Positions 27,944 to 37,121 of a DNA stretch of 38,401 nt are shown piece after piece. Both the position numbers and the translations under genes were made by a program. Source of the DNA: Staphylococcus epidermidis (GTDB lineage: Bacteria; Bacillota_I; Bacilli_A; RFN20; CAG-826); the NCBI GenBank assembly GCA_945870555.1, contig CAMBSI010000005.1, forward strand, positions 1 through 38,401. The letters run 5' to 3'. Positions within the stretch are counted from its first letter, which is position 1. Each line of letters starts with the position of its first letter. A model generated the notes under the pieces. It was not told where the DNA came from. It did no database searches and was given only the letters and a program-made list of their open reading frames with translations.

Positions 27944-29370
27944 TGAAAATTTTGATGGTCGCCGCTGAAGCCAACCCGTTTATCAAAGTTGGTGGATTAG
28001 GTGATGTGGTTTATAGCCTTTCCAAAGCGTTAGTCAGTAAAAAAAATGAAGTGGCGATTGTCATCCCGTTTTATAAGAGTCTGCGTTATCAAACCAAATA
28101 TCCGATGACGTTTATCGGAACCTTAGATATTTTCTTGTCTTGGAGAAAACACACCGTTTCATTGTTTAAAACCATCGTCGATGGCATCACGTTTTATCTG
28201 ATTGATGCTCCTTATTACTTTGATCGAGATGGGGTTTATGGTTATCCAGATGAACACGAACGTTGGGCAGCGTTTGTCCATGCGGTTCGCCACATGATGC
28301 CAGTGGTTGGTTATCAACCCGACATCATTCACCTTCATGATTGGCCTGCTGGCATGTTACCTGTATTAATCAAAACCTTTGAAGGAGATAACAAATTTTA
28401 TCAACAGATGAAGTTCGTGTTGACGATTCATAGTCCCGCTTTTCATGGAGAATTATCACCACACTTACTTCAAGAATTTTATGATCTTCCAGAACATTTA
28501 TATCACGACGGGGCGTTACGCTTTCAAGGGCAAGCATCGACACTCAAGGCCGCCATCGTCTACGCCGATCTCATCACCACCGTTTCACCCACACATGCAA
28601 ACGAATTACTCACACCAGAAGGTAGTTTTGGGTTGGCACCGATTTTAAATCTTTATCGTCACCGATTTTTTGGCATCCTCAATGGGATTGATCAAGACGA
28701 ATGGAGTCCACTTCATGATCCACATTTGGTAAAACCCATCGCCCAACATCAATTACAATCCAGTAAAGAAATCAATAAGGTTCAATTGTTTAAAACCTTT
28801 GATTTGGAGCACCCACAATATCCACTCTTTGGTTTGGTGAGTCGGTTAACCTTTCAAAAAGGGATTGGATTAATTCTCGATAATCTTGATCACTTCGTTC
28901 ATCTTGGTGCCAAATTTATGTTCTTAGGTGCAGGAGAAAGCGAATTGGAGCAACGCCTAAAAGCGTTTGAACAAAAATATCCAAAAGCGGTCCGTGTGAT
29001 TTTAGGATATAACAATCCGGTCGCACACCAAATCTACGCTTCAAGTGACTTCTTTTTAATGCCTTCCTTATTTGAACCGTGTGGTATTTCGCAGATGATT
29101 GCCATGCGTTATGGGACTTTACCGATTGTTCGAGAAACGGGTGGATTAATCGATACGGTTAAAAGTTATAGCCAACATCAACAGCAAGCAAACGGCATCC
29201 GCTTTACGCATTATACCGGTGATGCGTTAGGTTGGGCGATGCAACAAGCGCTTGATCTTTATCAACAAAAACCTTTACTGAAAACGCTTCAACTCAACGC
29301 TTACCAAACCGATCATAGTTGGGATCTCGCCAGTGCTGCGTATTTAAAACTATATACGGGATTGCGTTAA
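27943..29370 (+). CDS. glgA: Glycogen synthase
   Basis: ILMVAAEANPFIKVGGLGDVVYSLSKAL (KxGGL), ILNGIDQDEWSP, FEPCGISQMIAMRYGTLPIVRETGGLIDTV. Confidence 0.97.
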   Translation: MKILMVAAEANPFIKVGGLGDVVYSLSKALVSKKNEVAIVIPFYKSLRYQTKYPMTFIGTLDIFLSWRKHTVSLFKTIVDGITFYLIDAPYYFDRDGVYGYPDEHERWAAFVHAVRHMMPVVGYQPDIIHLHDWPAGMLPVLIKTFEGDNKFYQQMKFVLTIHSPAFHGELSPHLLQEFYDLPEHLYHDGALRFQGQASTLKAAIVYADLITTVSPTHANELLTPEGSFGLAPILNLYRHRFFGILNGIDQDEWSPLHDPHLVKPIAQHQLQSSKEINKVQLFKTFDLEHPQYPLFGLVSRLTFQKGIGLILDNLDHFVHLGAKFMFLGAGESELEQRLKAFEQKYPKAVRVILGYNNPVAHQIYASSDFFLMPSLFEPCGISQMIAMRYGTLPIVRETGGLIDTVKSYSQHQQQANGIRFTHYTGDALGWAMQQALDLYQQKPLLKTLQLNAYQTDHSWDLASAAYLKLYTGLR

Positions 29371-30681
29371 TCTTAAGCCTTTGGGATAGTGATTTTTGAT
29401 ACGTCCTTGTGACGCTTTTCCCCAACCTAACGCTAACCCATCCACGGTGATTAAAACCCAACCGTCTTGTATCTCAAACCGGAATTCTTCACCACGTAAA
29501 TAAGAGGATAAACGCACATCACCCAACGGTAGGTTAATGGATCGTTTCATCATTGAGGGTGTTAAAACTCTAGCCAAATGATGAGAAGGATAAAACATTT
29601 TCTTGATTTCTTCTCCCATCAAGACACCTGCTCGTAACGTATGAAGTGCAGGATGAAATTGATATCGAGCTGGAATCATCCACATGCGGTCGTTAAGGAT
29701 AAAGTTAGGTTGAATCGATCCAGGTTGTAAGGTTTGATTAGCAAATTCAATCCATGATATTGGCATTGGATTTCTCATTTTATGTTGATAGGTTTGTTTT
29801 TTGGACGTACTACCGTTGTGTTGAAGGATCGCCACATAATAGCCTTCGCCCTTGATCAGATGAGGAAATAATTTCACCCCAATCCCGCGTGTGGTGGTTT
29901 GGTCAAAATATTGAAAGTGTGGATGATTAACCAATGTAAAACTTGGGTGTTTTTGAAGAAATGTTTCAATGCGTAATTCATTTTCTTCAGGAGAAAAAGT
30001 ACTGGTGGAATAGGTGATCGTTCCACCATCTTTTAATAAAGGTAAGGCGGATTCAAGTAATGCTTCTTGCCGAACTGCACACGTGGAAACGTGTTCAACT
30101 GACCATGCTTGAATCGCGTCTTCGTCTTTACGAAACATGCCTTCACCACTACACGGAGCATCGATGAGAATTTTATCAAACGCGCGAGGTAATAATTGTT
30201 TTAAATGTTGCGGATCGTGTTGCGTCACGACCACTTGTTTTAATCCCATGCGTTCAACGTTAAACATCAACACTTGTGCGCGCTTTGCATCCACATCATT
30301 GGCAATCAGCAATCCATCTTTTGATAAATAACTAGCAATTTGGGTGGCTTTGTTTCCTGGAGCAGCGGCAATATCTAACACCATATCATCGGGTTGAATA
30401 TTCATCATTGGAACAACTGCCATCGCCGATGCTTCTTGAAAAGAAAAAGCGCCCGCTAAATGGTATGGATGCGACGTGTGTAGTGATTGATTGGTAATCC
30501 AATGACCATTCGCAACCCAAGGAATGTTACCAATGGATAAGGACTTCAAGACTTGCTGCGGATCTTCAACAATACGAATGGACTCTTGTGGTAAGGATTG
30601 ATATGTCTTTAAAAACAAAGGAAATTGTTTTTTTCCGAGCAAAGACTCCATGCGTTCAAGAAATAATGGTGGTAGTGTCAT
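29350..30681 (-). CDS. RsmF-like 16S rRNA m5C methyltransferase (NOL1/NOP2/Sun family)
   Basis: DMVLDIAAAPGNKATQIA, FDKILIDAPCSGEGMFRKD, ITYSTSTFSPEENE; C-terminal RsmF-type extension. Confidence 0.92.
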   Translation of the reverse strand: MTLPPLFLERMESLLGKKQFPLFLKTYQSLPQESIRIVEDPQQVLKSLSIGNIPWVANGHWITNQSLHTSHPYHLAGAFSFQEASAMAVVPMMNIQPDDMVLDIAAAPGNKATQIASYLSKDGLLIANDVDAKRAQVLMFNVERMGLKQVVVTQHDPQHLKQLLPRAFDKILIDAPCSGEGMFRKDEDAIQAWSVEHVSTCAVRQEALLESALPLLKDGGTITYSTSTFSPEENELRIETFLQKHPSFTLVNHPHFQYFDQTTTRGIGVKLFPHLIKGEGYYVAILQHNGSTSKKQTYQHKMRNPMPISWIEFANQTLQPGSIQPNFILNDRMWMIPARYQFHPALHTLRAGVLMGEEIKKMFYPSHHLARVLTPSMMKRSINLPLGDVRLSSYLRGEEFRFEIQDGWVLITVDGLALGWGKASQGRIKNHYPKGLRLTQSRI

Positions 30682-31076
30682 TACTTTTCAAAACGAACAA
30701 CTAAGTCGATTTTCGCAACTTTGCTAATCGTTTCGTGGATCGAGCAATATTTTGCACCTAACTCAGCAGATTCTTTTAGGTGAGCTTCGTTGGATCCGCC
30801 ACGAATGGTTAATTCAATTTTTAAATATTCTAGCGTTGCAGGTGTGGTGTCGCGTTTGATGCCACTGACTTCAAGTGATGCATCTTTGAAGATGAGTTTT
30901 TTCTTATTGGCCACACTGAGAAAGGTCGAATAAAAGCATGATCCAACCGCACCATAAAGTAAATGATAAGGTGCCAAGCCATCGGGTTGTTGACCCAATA
31001 CCACGCGACCAGAAGGTGACGTCATTGAACCTACAAACGTATTGGAGAACTTTAATTGAACATTGTCAGTTTTCAT
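30681..31076 (-). CDS. OsmC/Ohr-family protein
   Basis: LLYGAVGSCFYSTFLSVANKKKLIFKDASLEVSG and AELGAKYCSIHETISKVAKI carry the paired Cys positions. Confidence 0.85.
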   Translation of the reverse strand: MKTDNVQLKFSNTFVGSMTSPSGRVVLGQQPDGLAPYHLLYGAVGSCFYSTFLSVANKKKLIFKDASLEVSGIKRDTTPATLEYLKIELTIRGGSNEAHLKESAELGAKYCSIHETISKVAKIDLVVRFEK

Positions 31077-31246
31077 ATGTTTACCTCAGTCATTAATATA
31101 ACCTATTTTCAGAAACACGAATTTGATTTTGCTTTTTTGATAAATGTAAATGTATCGGTCTTGGCGTAGAGCTCATCAAAAAATAAATAAAATGATGATA
31201 TCTTCGCTCAAGGTGTGTTATCTTTTATCTTGAAAGAAAAATATAT

Positions 31247-31900
31247 ATGAAAACAAGCAAACAGTATCGACTAACCGCAAGGGAATTAACGCACGGCAAG
31301 ATATTTAAATTATTTTTAATCGGTTTAGTTTTTGGTGTGATTCTTGGCGCACTATCTTTTGCAGGTCCAATTATATTGGGTTATGTCTCATTTGGTATGA
31401 CCTTGACCTATATTGCCATCATCAACGAACAAGAACCTTTGCTTGATCAAGTGCTGCTTGCCGGGGTTAAAGAACAACCAGTCAAGGCATTAATCCTAGG
31501 CATCGTTCAACCCCTCTTCATATCTTTATGGAGTTTGTTATTTATCATCCCAGGCATCATCAAAAGTTATAGTTATGCATTGTCGACTTATATCCTCATC
31601 AAAGAACCAACGATTGAATCGATGGATGCAATTACGAAATCTAGACAATTGATGAATGGTTATAAATGGAAACTCTTTGCCTTAGACCTCAGTTATCTTG
31701 GTTGGTATGTCTTACCGTTGTTTACATTCGGTATTCTCAGCATCTGGATCAATGAATGGCATCAAAACGCAAGAATTCTTGGTTGGTATGTCTTATCGTT
31801 GTTTACATTCGGTATTCTCACCATCTGGATCAGTGCATGGCATCAAACCGCAAGAACCCTTTTCTTCAGAGATGTCTATCAAGTCGAAAAAGGCAAGTAA
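31247..31900 (+). CDS. DUF975-family membrane protein with tandem duplication
   Basis: FIIPGIIKSYSYALSTYILIKEPTIESMDAITKSRQLMNGYKWKLFALDLSYLGWYVL is DUF975-like. Confidence 0.75.
   Translation: MKTSKQYRLTARELTHGKIFKLFLIGLVFGVILGALSFAGPIILGYVSFGMTLTYIAIINEQEPLLDQVLLAGVKEQPVKALILGIVQPLFISLWSLLFIIPGIIKSYSYALSTYILIKEPTIESMDAITKSRQLMNGYKWKLFALDLSYLGWYVLPLFTFGILSIWINEWHQNARILGWYVLSLFTFGILTIWISAWHQTARTLFFRDVYQVEKGK
31697..31777 (+). repeat. Tandem duplication copy 1 (81 bp / 27 aa)
   Basis: Encodes LGWYVLPLFTFGILSIWINEWHQNARI; 7 differences from copy 2 over 81 nt by eye. Confidence 0.95.
31778..31858 (+). repeat. Tandem duplication copy 2 (81 bp / 27 aa)
   Basis: Encodes LGWYVLSLFTFGILTIWISAWHQTART, directly abutting copy 1 in frame. 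Confidence 0.95.
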
Positions 31901-31911
31901 TGAAGAATAAT

Positions 31912-31942
31912 AAAAAGGATCTGGTGTTCAGATCCTTTTTTT
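31912..31942. terminator. Bidirectional intrinsic terminator between convergent DUF975 and DUF4256 genes
   Basis: AAAAAGGATCTG-GTGTT-CAGATCCTTTTTTT: 7-bp stem GGATCTG/CAGATCC, 5-nt loop, flanking A and T tracts. Confidence 0.85.
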
Positions 31943-31952
31943 ATTGCTCACA

Positions 31953-32510
31953 TTAAATGGTGATAACGGTTCGAAATCCACGTTCTCCGTAATAGGATTC
32001 TGCGCTATTATGGAAAATAAAGGCTCGTCCAAAACGTTTATCACCGAACAATGCGCCGCCGAGTTGGCGTATGTCTTTGTTGGTTAACACCCAAGATGAG
32101 GTGGTTGTATCAATATCTTGAATGGATTGAAGAAACAAGTATTGTTCTTCTGTTAATAACGTGGTTCCCATTTCCTCTGCTAATGAAACGGCGTTGCCAG
32201 CCTTTGGTTTGAATTCTTTGCGTGAATCCCACGCTGCTTGATCATAACAAACACTTCGTCTTGCTTTTGGACTTTGTATGGCGCAATCCATAAAGGTGAC
32301 AGCACCTGTTTTTGAGTCCACTTGAACTACGTCGGGTTCTCCATCACTTGATTCCATCGCGATCAAGGATGTAATTTTCTTTTCGTTTGCTTTGAGTCTG
32401 GCCAACACTTGTTTCCAGGTGATACCGTGGTGTCGATGTGGGTAGGCTTCAAAACGCTTTTCTAAAATTCCTAGCATCTCTTCTTTGGTTAAGGTTTTAT
32501 TTTTTTCCAT
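31953..32510 (-). CDS. DUF4256-family protein
   Basis: GEPDVVQVDSKTGAVTFMDCAIQSPKARRSVCYDQAAWDSRKEFKP and LGGALFGDKRFGRAFIFHNSAESYYGERGFR are typical of this family. Confidence 0.75.
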   Translation of the reverse strand: MEKNKTLTKEEMLGILEKRFEAYPHRHHGITWKQVLARLKANEKKITSLIAMESSDGEPDVVQVDSKTGAVTFMDCAIQSPKARRSVCYDQAAWDSRKEFKPKAGNAVSLAEEMGTTLLTEEQYLFLQSIQDIDTTTSSWVLTNKDIRQLGGALFGDKRFGRAFIFHNSAESYYGERGFRTVITI

Positions 32511-32766
32511 CTTCTATTCCTTTTTTCTTAGTGATTTTATATGGCTTGCCGGTTGCATCATACGTGATCCATTCACCCACTGAATCGCCTTTTAAGAAAT
32601 GACCGGACCGCTTTAAGGTACCATCAAGTCTAAACCACTGCCAATATCCTTCTGAATATCCATCGATAATTTTGCCTTTGGACCAAACCGTTTTTCCATT
32701 GGCGTGGTACTTCACAACCCAATGGTCGTTAAGTTTTGTGGATGGTTTCGGTTTGATGACCTTCAT
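32497..32766 (-). CDS. MORN-repeat-like protein
   Basis: GYWQWFRLDGTLKRSGHFLKGDSVGEWITYDATGKPYK shows MORN_2-type repeats. Confidence 0.7.
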   Translation of the reverse strand: MKVIKPKPSTKLNDHWVVKYHANGKTVWSKGKIIDGYSEGYWQWFRLDGTLKRSGHFLKGDSVGEWITYDATGKPYKITKKKGIEDGKK

Positions 32767-32850
32767 GCCTATATTTTAACATGATTTTAAATGGTTTTTA
32801 TTTACCCTTCACAGGGTCAACAAAACCGAATTGCTTGCTGTATAATAGCG

Positions 32851-32877
32851 ATGGTCTCAAGTATTTCTAATCAATGA
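32851..32877 (+). other. Putative 8-codon upstream ORF (MVSSISNQ*) overlapping the ABC transporter start
   Basis: ATG GTC TCA AGT ATT TCT AAT CAA TGA; the TGA overlaps ATG 32874. It begins 4 nt after TATAAT (32841-32846). Confidence 0.4.
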
Positions 32878-34619
32878 AAAAAATATTTAACCACTTAAAA
32901 TGGTACTTCAAACAAGAATGGAAAACGTATGTTTTCATGTTTACCTTATTGTTAAGCATCGCCTTGTTCGCCCTTGTGCCAGGTTGGTTGCTCGGGTTAT
33001 CGATTGATACGATTATTTCTGGGGGGTTAACCTCTACATCACTTCTTTTTCTAGGTTCTTCATTGATTGCCTTTCCGATCGTTCGTTATGGATTAAGTTA
33101 TCTTTATAACTACACCACGGTTAAAAAATCCCAACAACTCGCCCATGCACTAAGAAAAAAATACTTAAGCCATTTGTTTAATATGGATTCTAGTTTTTAT
33201 GAAAAATATCAAAAGGGCGATCTCATCTCCCGGGTGACGGGTGACTTAGATGCCATCATTCAATCGGCAACAAACTTGTTGGAAGGTTTAGTCTTTAACA
33301 TCGGATTTATTTTGATTACCTTGTTGTTAATGACGATCACCATTAGTTGGCAGTTAACCTTGATATCCGTCATCATCATGCCGATTGGATTAACCATCTT
33401 AAACATCATCCGAGAAGGAAAGCGAAAATACTTTAAGAAGCACCGCGATATTTATGCCGCATTCACTGAAAAAATGTTGGAATCTGTCGAAGGTCAAAAA
33501 GCTATCCGTGCATACGTTCAAGAAGATATCGATTTAAAAAAGCAACATCAAGAAATCAATAACGATATTGAATCATGGCGCTATATTGTCAAATTTGAAA
33601 ACTGGTTTAATCCTCTTTTTGAAGTCATCTATGGTGTGGCGTATGCATTGGCTTTTTCCTTTGGCGTTTATTTTATTATTCAACAAATGATGACCTTGGG
33701 TGGATTGATTACCTTTGTAACGTATATTGGCATGTTGTATGGTCCCTTTATTTCGATTTCTGGTATTTTTGCCCAACTCAGTCAGGCAACGATTGCAGTT
33801 GATCGGTTTGAAGAAGTGTTGAAACACATACCCGTCGTTCATGATTCACCGACCTCAAAAGCCATTCTTGGTTTTGAAAACATCCATTTTAAAGGTGTCA
33901 CCTTCCAATATCCTTTTGATAAGCAACCGGTCATTAAAAACATATCGTTTAGCATTCAAAAAGGTCAAACGATTGGGGTCGTGGGACCAACCGGTGCTGG
34001 TAAATCAACCTTGATACGCCAACTCCTTCGGGAGTTTAATGTTTCCAATGGTTCTGTTTTAATTGATGACACACCAATTGAACGTTTTAAAATTGAAGAT
34101 ATTCGTCAATTGGTTGGGTACGTTCCTCAGTCCCACATCTTATTTAAATTGCCAGTGGAAGAAAATATTAAAATTGGAAACCCAAACGCCTCCAATGATG
34201 TTGTAAAAAGCGCTGTCAAGATGGCGGATTTTGAAAAGGATTTACCCTTCCTTCAATCGGGCTTACAAACGATGATGGGTGAAACCGGTGTGAATTTATC
34301 CGGTGGACAAAAGCAACGTTTATCAATTGCTCGGGCTTTAATTAAAGATCCACAAATCCTGATTCTTGATGACTCGCTGAGCGCGGTCGATATGAAAACC
34401 GAACGAACCATCATTCAACATCTGAAAGACTTACGAAAAGGGAAAACCAATATCATCGTCACCCATCGCTTCTCTGCCATTCAAGAAGCAGATTTGATCC
34501 TTGTTTTAGAACATGGAGAAATCACCCAACGAGGAACCCATGAAGCATTGATTCGAGAAGATGGTTGGTATAAACGTCAATACATCACCCAACTGACTGG
34601 CTTAGAAGGACAAGATTAA
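32874..34619 (+). CDS. ABC exporter half-transporter, degenerate-site NBD subunit (BmrC-like)
   Basis: Six-TM domain; Walker A GPTGAGKST, signature LSGGQKQR, Walker B ILILDDSLSAVD with Asp at the usual catalytic Glu position. Confidence 0.92.
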   Translation: MKKIFNHLKWYFKQEWKTYVFMFTLLLSIALFALVPGWLLGLSIDTIISGGLTSTSLLFLGSSLIAFPIVRYGLSYLYNYTTVKKSQQLAHALRKKYLSHLFNMDSSFYEKYQKGDLISRVTGDLDAIIQSATNLLEGLVFNIGFILITLLLMTITISWQLTLISVIIMPIGLTILNIIREGKRKYFKKHRDIYAAFTEKMLESVEGQKAIRAYVQEDIDLKKQHQEINNDIESWRYIVKFENWFNPLFEVIYGVAYALAFSFGVYFIIQQMMTLGGLITFVTYIGMLYGPFISISGIFAQLSQATIAVDRFEEVLKHIPVVHDSPTSKAILGFENIHFKGVTFQYPFDKQPVIKNISFSIQKGQTIGVVGPTGAGKSTLIRQLLREFNVSNGSVLIDDTPIERFKIEDIRQLVGYVPQSHILFKLPVEENIKIGNPNASNDVVKSAVKMADFEKDLPFLQSGLQTMMGETGVNLSGGQKQRLSIARALIKDPQILILDDSLSAVDMKTERTIIQHLKDLRKGKTNIIVTHRFSAIQEADLILVLEHGEITQRGTHEALIREDGWYKRQYITQLTGLEGQD

Positions 34620-34620
34620 C

Positions 34621-36627
34621 ATGTTTAAAACCATTAAAAAAGTTTGGCGATATGTGATTCCTTACAAGGGACTTTTAACCCTGACGATTGCCGCGATGTT
34701 GATTGTTCAATTGCTCGGTTTGGTTGCACCATTGCTTGTGAAATCGATCATGGATGATTACTTAATCGGGATTGAGCGACCCTGGTATGAAACCACGGAA
34801 GTTAATCGGCAAGTGGAGTATCAAGGGCGATATTTTCAACAAGATGAACCTACCGGAGATCCGATTTCCATCGTCGTCATTGGAACGACATATTATTTTT
34901 CTGAAGAAGTCGTCGCCATCGGTCAAAAAATTATCAACGGCAATACCTTATCGATTGTCACTCCACAAGGGGAAACCTTTGATTATGCCGTTTCCATCAT
35001 GACACGTGATGAAGTCTTTCAATTTTATCAACCTAGCGTTGAACCCTTGATATGGCTTGTTGCCTTACTCTTTATTCGCTTACTATTACAAATCTTCTTC
35101 ACTTATATTCAACGCTTAAGTGCTTCCATTATCAACGTCAACATGGTGAGGGATGCTCGTAAAGATGCGGTGAGGTCATTACAACGCATGCCGATGTCGT
35201 ATTTTGAAAGTGAACCGTCAGGAAAGATTGCCAACCGGGTGATCAGTGATGTCGGTGGCATGATGGGTTTATTTTCAACGATTATTAACCTACTTGTGAA
35301 TGCGAGTATGGCGGTTGTATTTGCTTATGTTGGAATGTTTTATTTAAATCCAACCCTCGCGTTGATGACCTTTCTTGTCTTTCCATTCATCTATGTTTGG
35401 CTACGCTTTTTTGTAAAGCGACTGAATAAACTCGCGGTGAAGGTTAACGAAAACTCATCGATGATCACCGCCCAACTCAATGAAATCATTAATGGGATTT
35501 CTATCTTACAAATTTTCAATTTTAGAAAGACCATTGAAGATAAATTTGATCGTCTCTCTTTTGATACCCAAAAAGAAATTTTAAAAGAACAACACTTACA
35601 CCTATCGATTGGTTGGAACATGATTCGTTTGGTGGGCGCATTGGTTACTGCCTTGATTGTGATTTTCTTTGGTTATGGATATTTAACGATTGGTGGTGTG
35701 GTGATAACGGCTGGTACGATTTATGCATATAACGATTATTTATCAAGGTTGGTTGAACCGGTGGGAACGCTGTTTCGAGAAATTGGAAACCTCCAACACT
35801 CGTTGGTTAAAACCGAACGGATTTTTCGCGTGATCGATGGCGAGCAAGAAGATAATCAATTAACCACCATTCCTCGATACAAAGGCAATATCTTATTTGA
35901 TAATGTATGGTTCTCTTATCAAAAAGGCCATCCCATTATTAAAGGGATTACCTTATCCATGGATGCTGGCCAAATGGTAGGTTTGGTTGGCCACACCGGT
36001 TCTGGGAAATCAACCTTAACGAATTTACTGTTAAGATTCTACGACTTCAAAGAAGGCGACATGGGTAAGATTTATGTGGATGGTGTTGATATTACCACCT
36101 ATCCAAAACGAACATTCCGTTCCCATATTGGCATCATCATTCAAGATCCAGTGATGTTTAAAGGCACGATTGCAGACAACATTCGCTTTGGTATTAGTTC
36201 TGTCAGTGATGCGGAAGCGGAAGCGATTCTACGCGACATTGGTGGAGGATCCTTATTAGATAAACTTGAAAAAGGGATTCACCAAGATGTTTCTCGAGGG
36301 GGGACCAATTTAAGTGTTGGTGAAAAACAACTCATCTCTTTTGCGCGGGCGATTGTTCACGATCCCGCCATTCTCATCATGGATGAAGCGACGGCAAACA
36401 TCGATACAGAAACCGAACAACTCATCCAAAAAGCATTAGAAAAAGCAAGAAAGGGTCGAACCTTAATTGTGATTGCACACCGTTTATCCACGATTAAAAA
36501 CGCTGACAAGATTGTGGTTTTAGAAAACGGATTGAAAGTCGAAGAAGGTTCTCACAAGCAATTGATTGCGAATAACGCAACCTATGCAAATATTTATCGT
36601 TCACAAATTAAAACAAGAATTGAATAA
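34621..36627 (+). CDS. ABC exporter half-transporter, large subunit (BmrD-like) with extracytoplasmic insertion
   Basis: Walker A GHTGSGKST, non-canonical signature LSVGEKQ, Walker B ILIMDEATANID; about 95-aa polar insertion after the first TM (ERPWYETTEVNRQ...FQFYQPSVEP). Confidence 0.92.
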   Translation: MFKTIKKVWRYVIPYKGLLTLTIAAMLIVQLLGLVAPLLVKSIMDDYLIGIERPWYETTEVNRQVEYQGRYFQQDEPTGDPISIVVIGTTYYFSEEVVAIGQKIINGNTLSIVTPQGETFDYAVSIMTRDEVFQFYQPSVEPLIWLVALLFIRLLLQIFFTYIQRLSASIINVNMVRDARKDAVRSLQRMPMSYFESEPSGKIANRVISDVGGMMGLFSTIINLLVNASMAVVFAYVGMFYLNPTLALMTFLVFPFIYVWLRFFVKRLNKLAVKVNENSSMITAQLNEIINGISILQIFNFRKTIEDKFDRLSFDTQKEILKEQHLHLSIGWNMIRLVGALVTALIVIFFGYGYLTIGGVVITAGTIYAYNDYLSRLVEPVGTLFREIGNLQHSLVKTERIFRVIDGEQEDNQLTTIPRYKGNILFDNVWFSYQKGHPIIKGITLSMDAGQMVGLVGHTGSGKSTLTNLLLRFYDFKEGDMGKIYVDGVDITTYPKRTFRSHIGIIIQDPVMFKGTIADNIRFGISSVSDAEAEAILRDIGGGSLLDKLEKGIHQDVSRGGTNLSVGEKQLISFARAIVHDPAILIMDEATANIDTETEQLIQKALEKARKGRTLIVIAHRLSTIKNADKIVVLENGLKVEEGSHKQLIANNATYANIYRSQIKTRIE

Positions 36628-36639
36628 AGTTTTATTGAT

Positions 36640-37053
36640 TTATTCGACGACTTTTATAATCGAGTAACCTAAGGTTTCTTGATATGCTTTTTTCATCATC
36701 TTGATTAAGACAACCTTATTTACATCCGATAATCGCTTGATATATAAACAACTTTTTCCTGCGGTGTGTTTGCCTAGTTGTTGCCGTTCTGGATAATTAT
36801 CTAAAGTAAAAGACAAATATAACGTCAATGCTTGTTTACGACTCGCAAATGCTATGATCGGCATATAACCATCGTTGCCGGTTGGATAACGATAATAAAG
36901 TTTTCCAAAGCCAACAATCGATCCCCAAAGTTTTGGCTTTCTTTTGGTAATCGATTCCATTTGAGAAACAAGCCACGCAACATCTTCCCTTCTTTCAGAA
37001 GGTAGTTCTGCTAGGTAAGTTGAAATGGAATCGTTTGTGATATCGAAGGGCAT
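36640..37053 (-). CDS. DUF1801-family protein
   Basis: PKLWGSIVGFGKLYYRYPTGNDGYMPIIAFASRKQALTLYLSF and GKHTAGKSCLYIKRLSDVN resemble DUF1801. Confidence 0.75.
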   Translation of the reverse strand: MPFDITNDSISTYLAELPSERREDVAWLVSQMESITKRKPKLWGSIVGFGKLYYRYPTGNDGYMPIIAFASRKQALTLYLSFTLDNYPERQQLGKHTAGKSCLYIKRLSDVNKVVLIKMMKKAYQETLGYSIIKVVE

Positions 37054-37121
37054 GGTTTAACTATATCAATCCTTAAGATTTTTGTAAAAAAGGAATCCCA
37101 TAAATAACATATAATAAGGAT

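Noticed and set aside
31077-31246. Possible small RNA in the 170-nt gap between OsmC and DUF975 genes
   Set aside because: AT-rich with no clear promoter-terminator pair or conserved structure visible.
31698-31956. Two alternative-frame + ORFs over the DUF975 duplication
   Set aside because: Their repeated peptides (VGMSYRCLHSVFS) simply reflect the tandem DNA repeat read in another frame.
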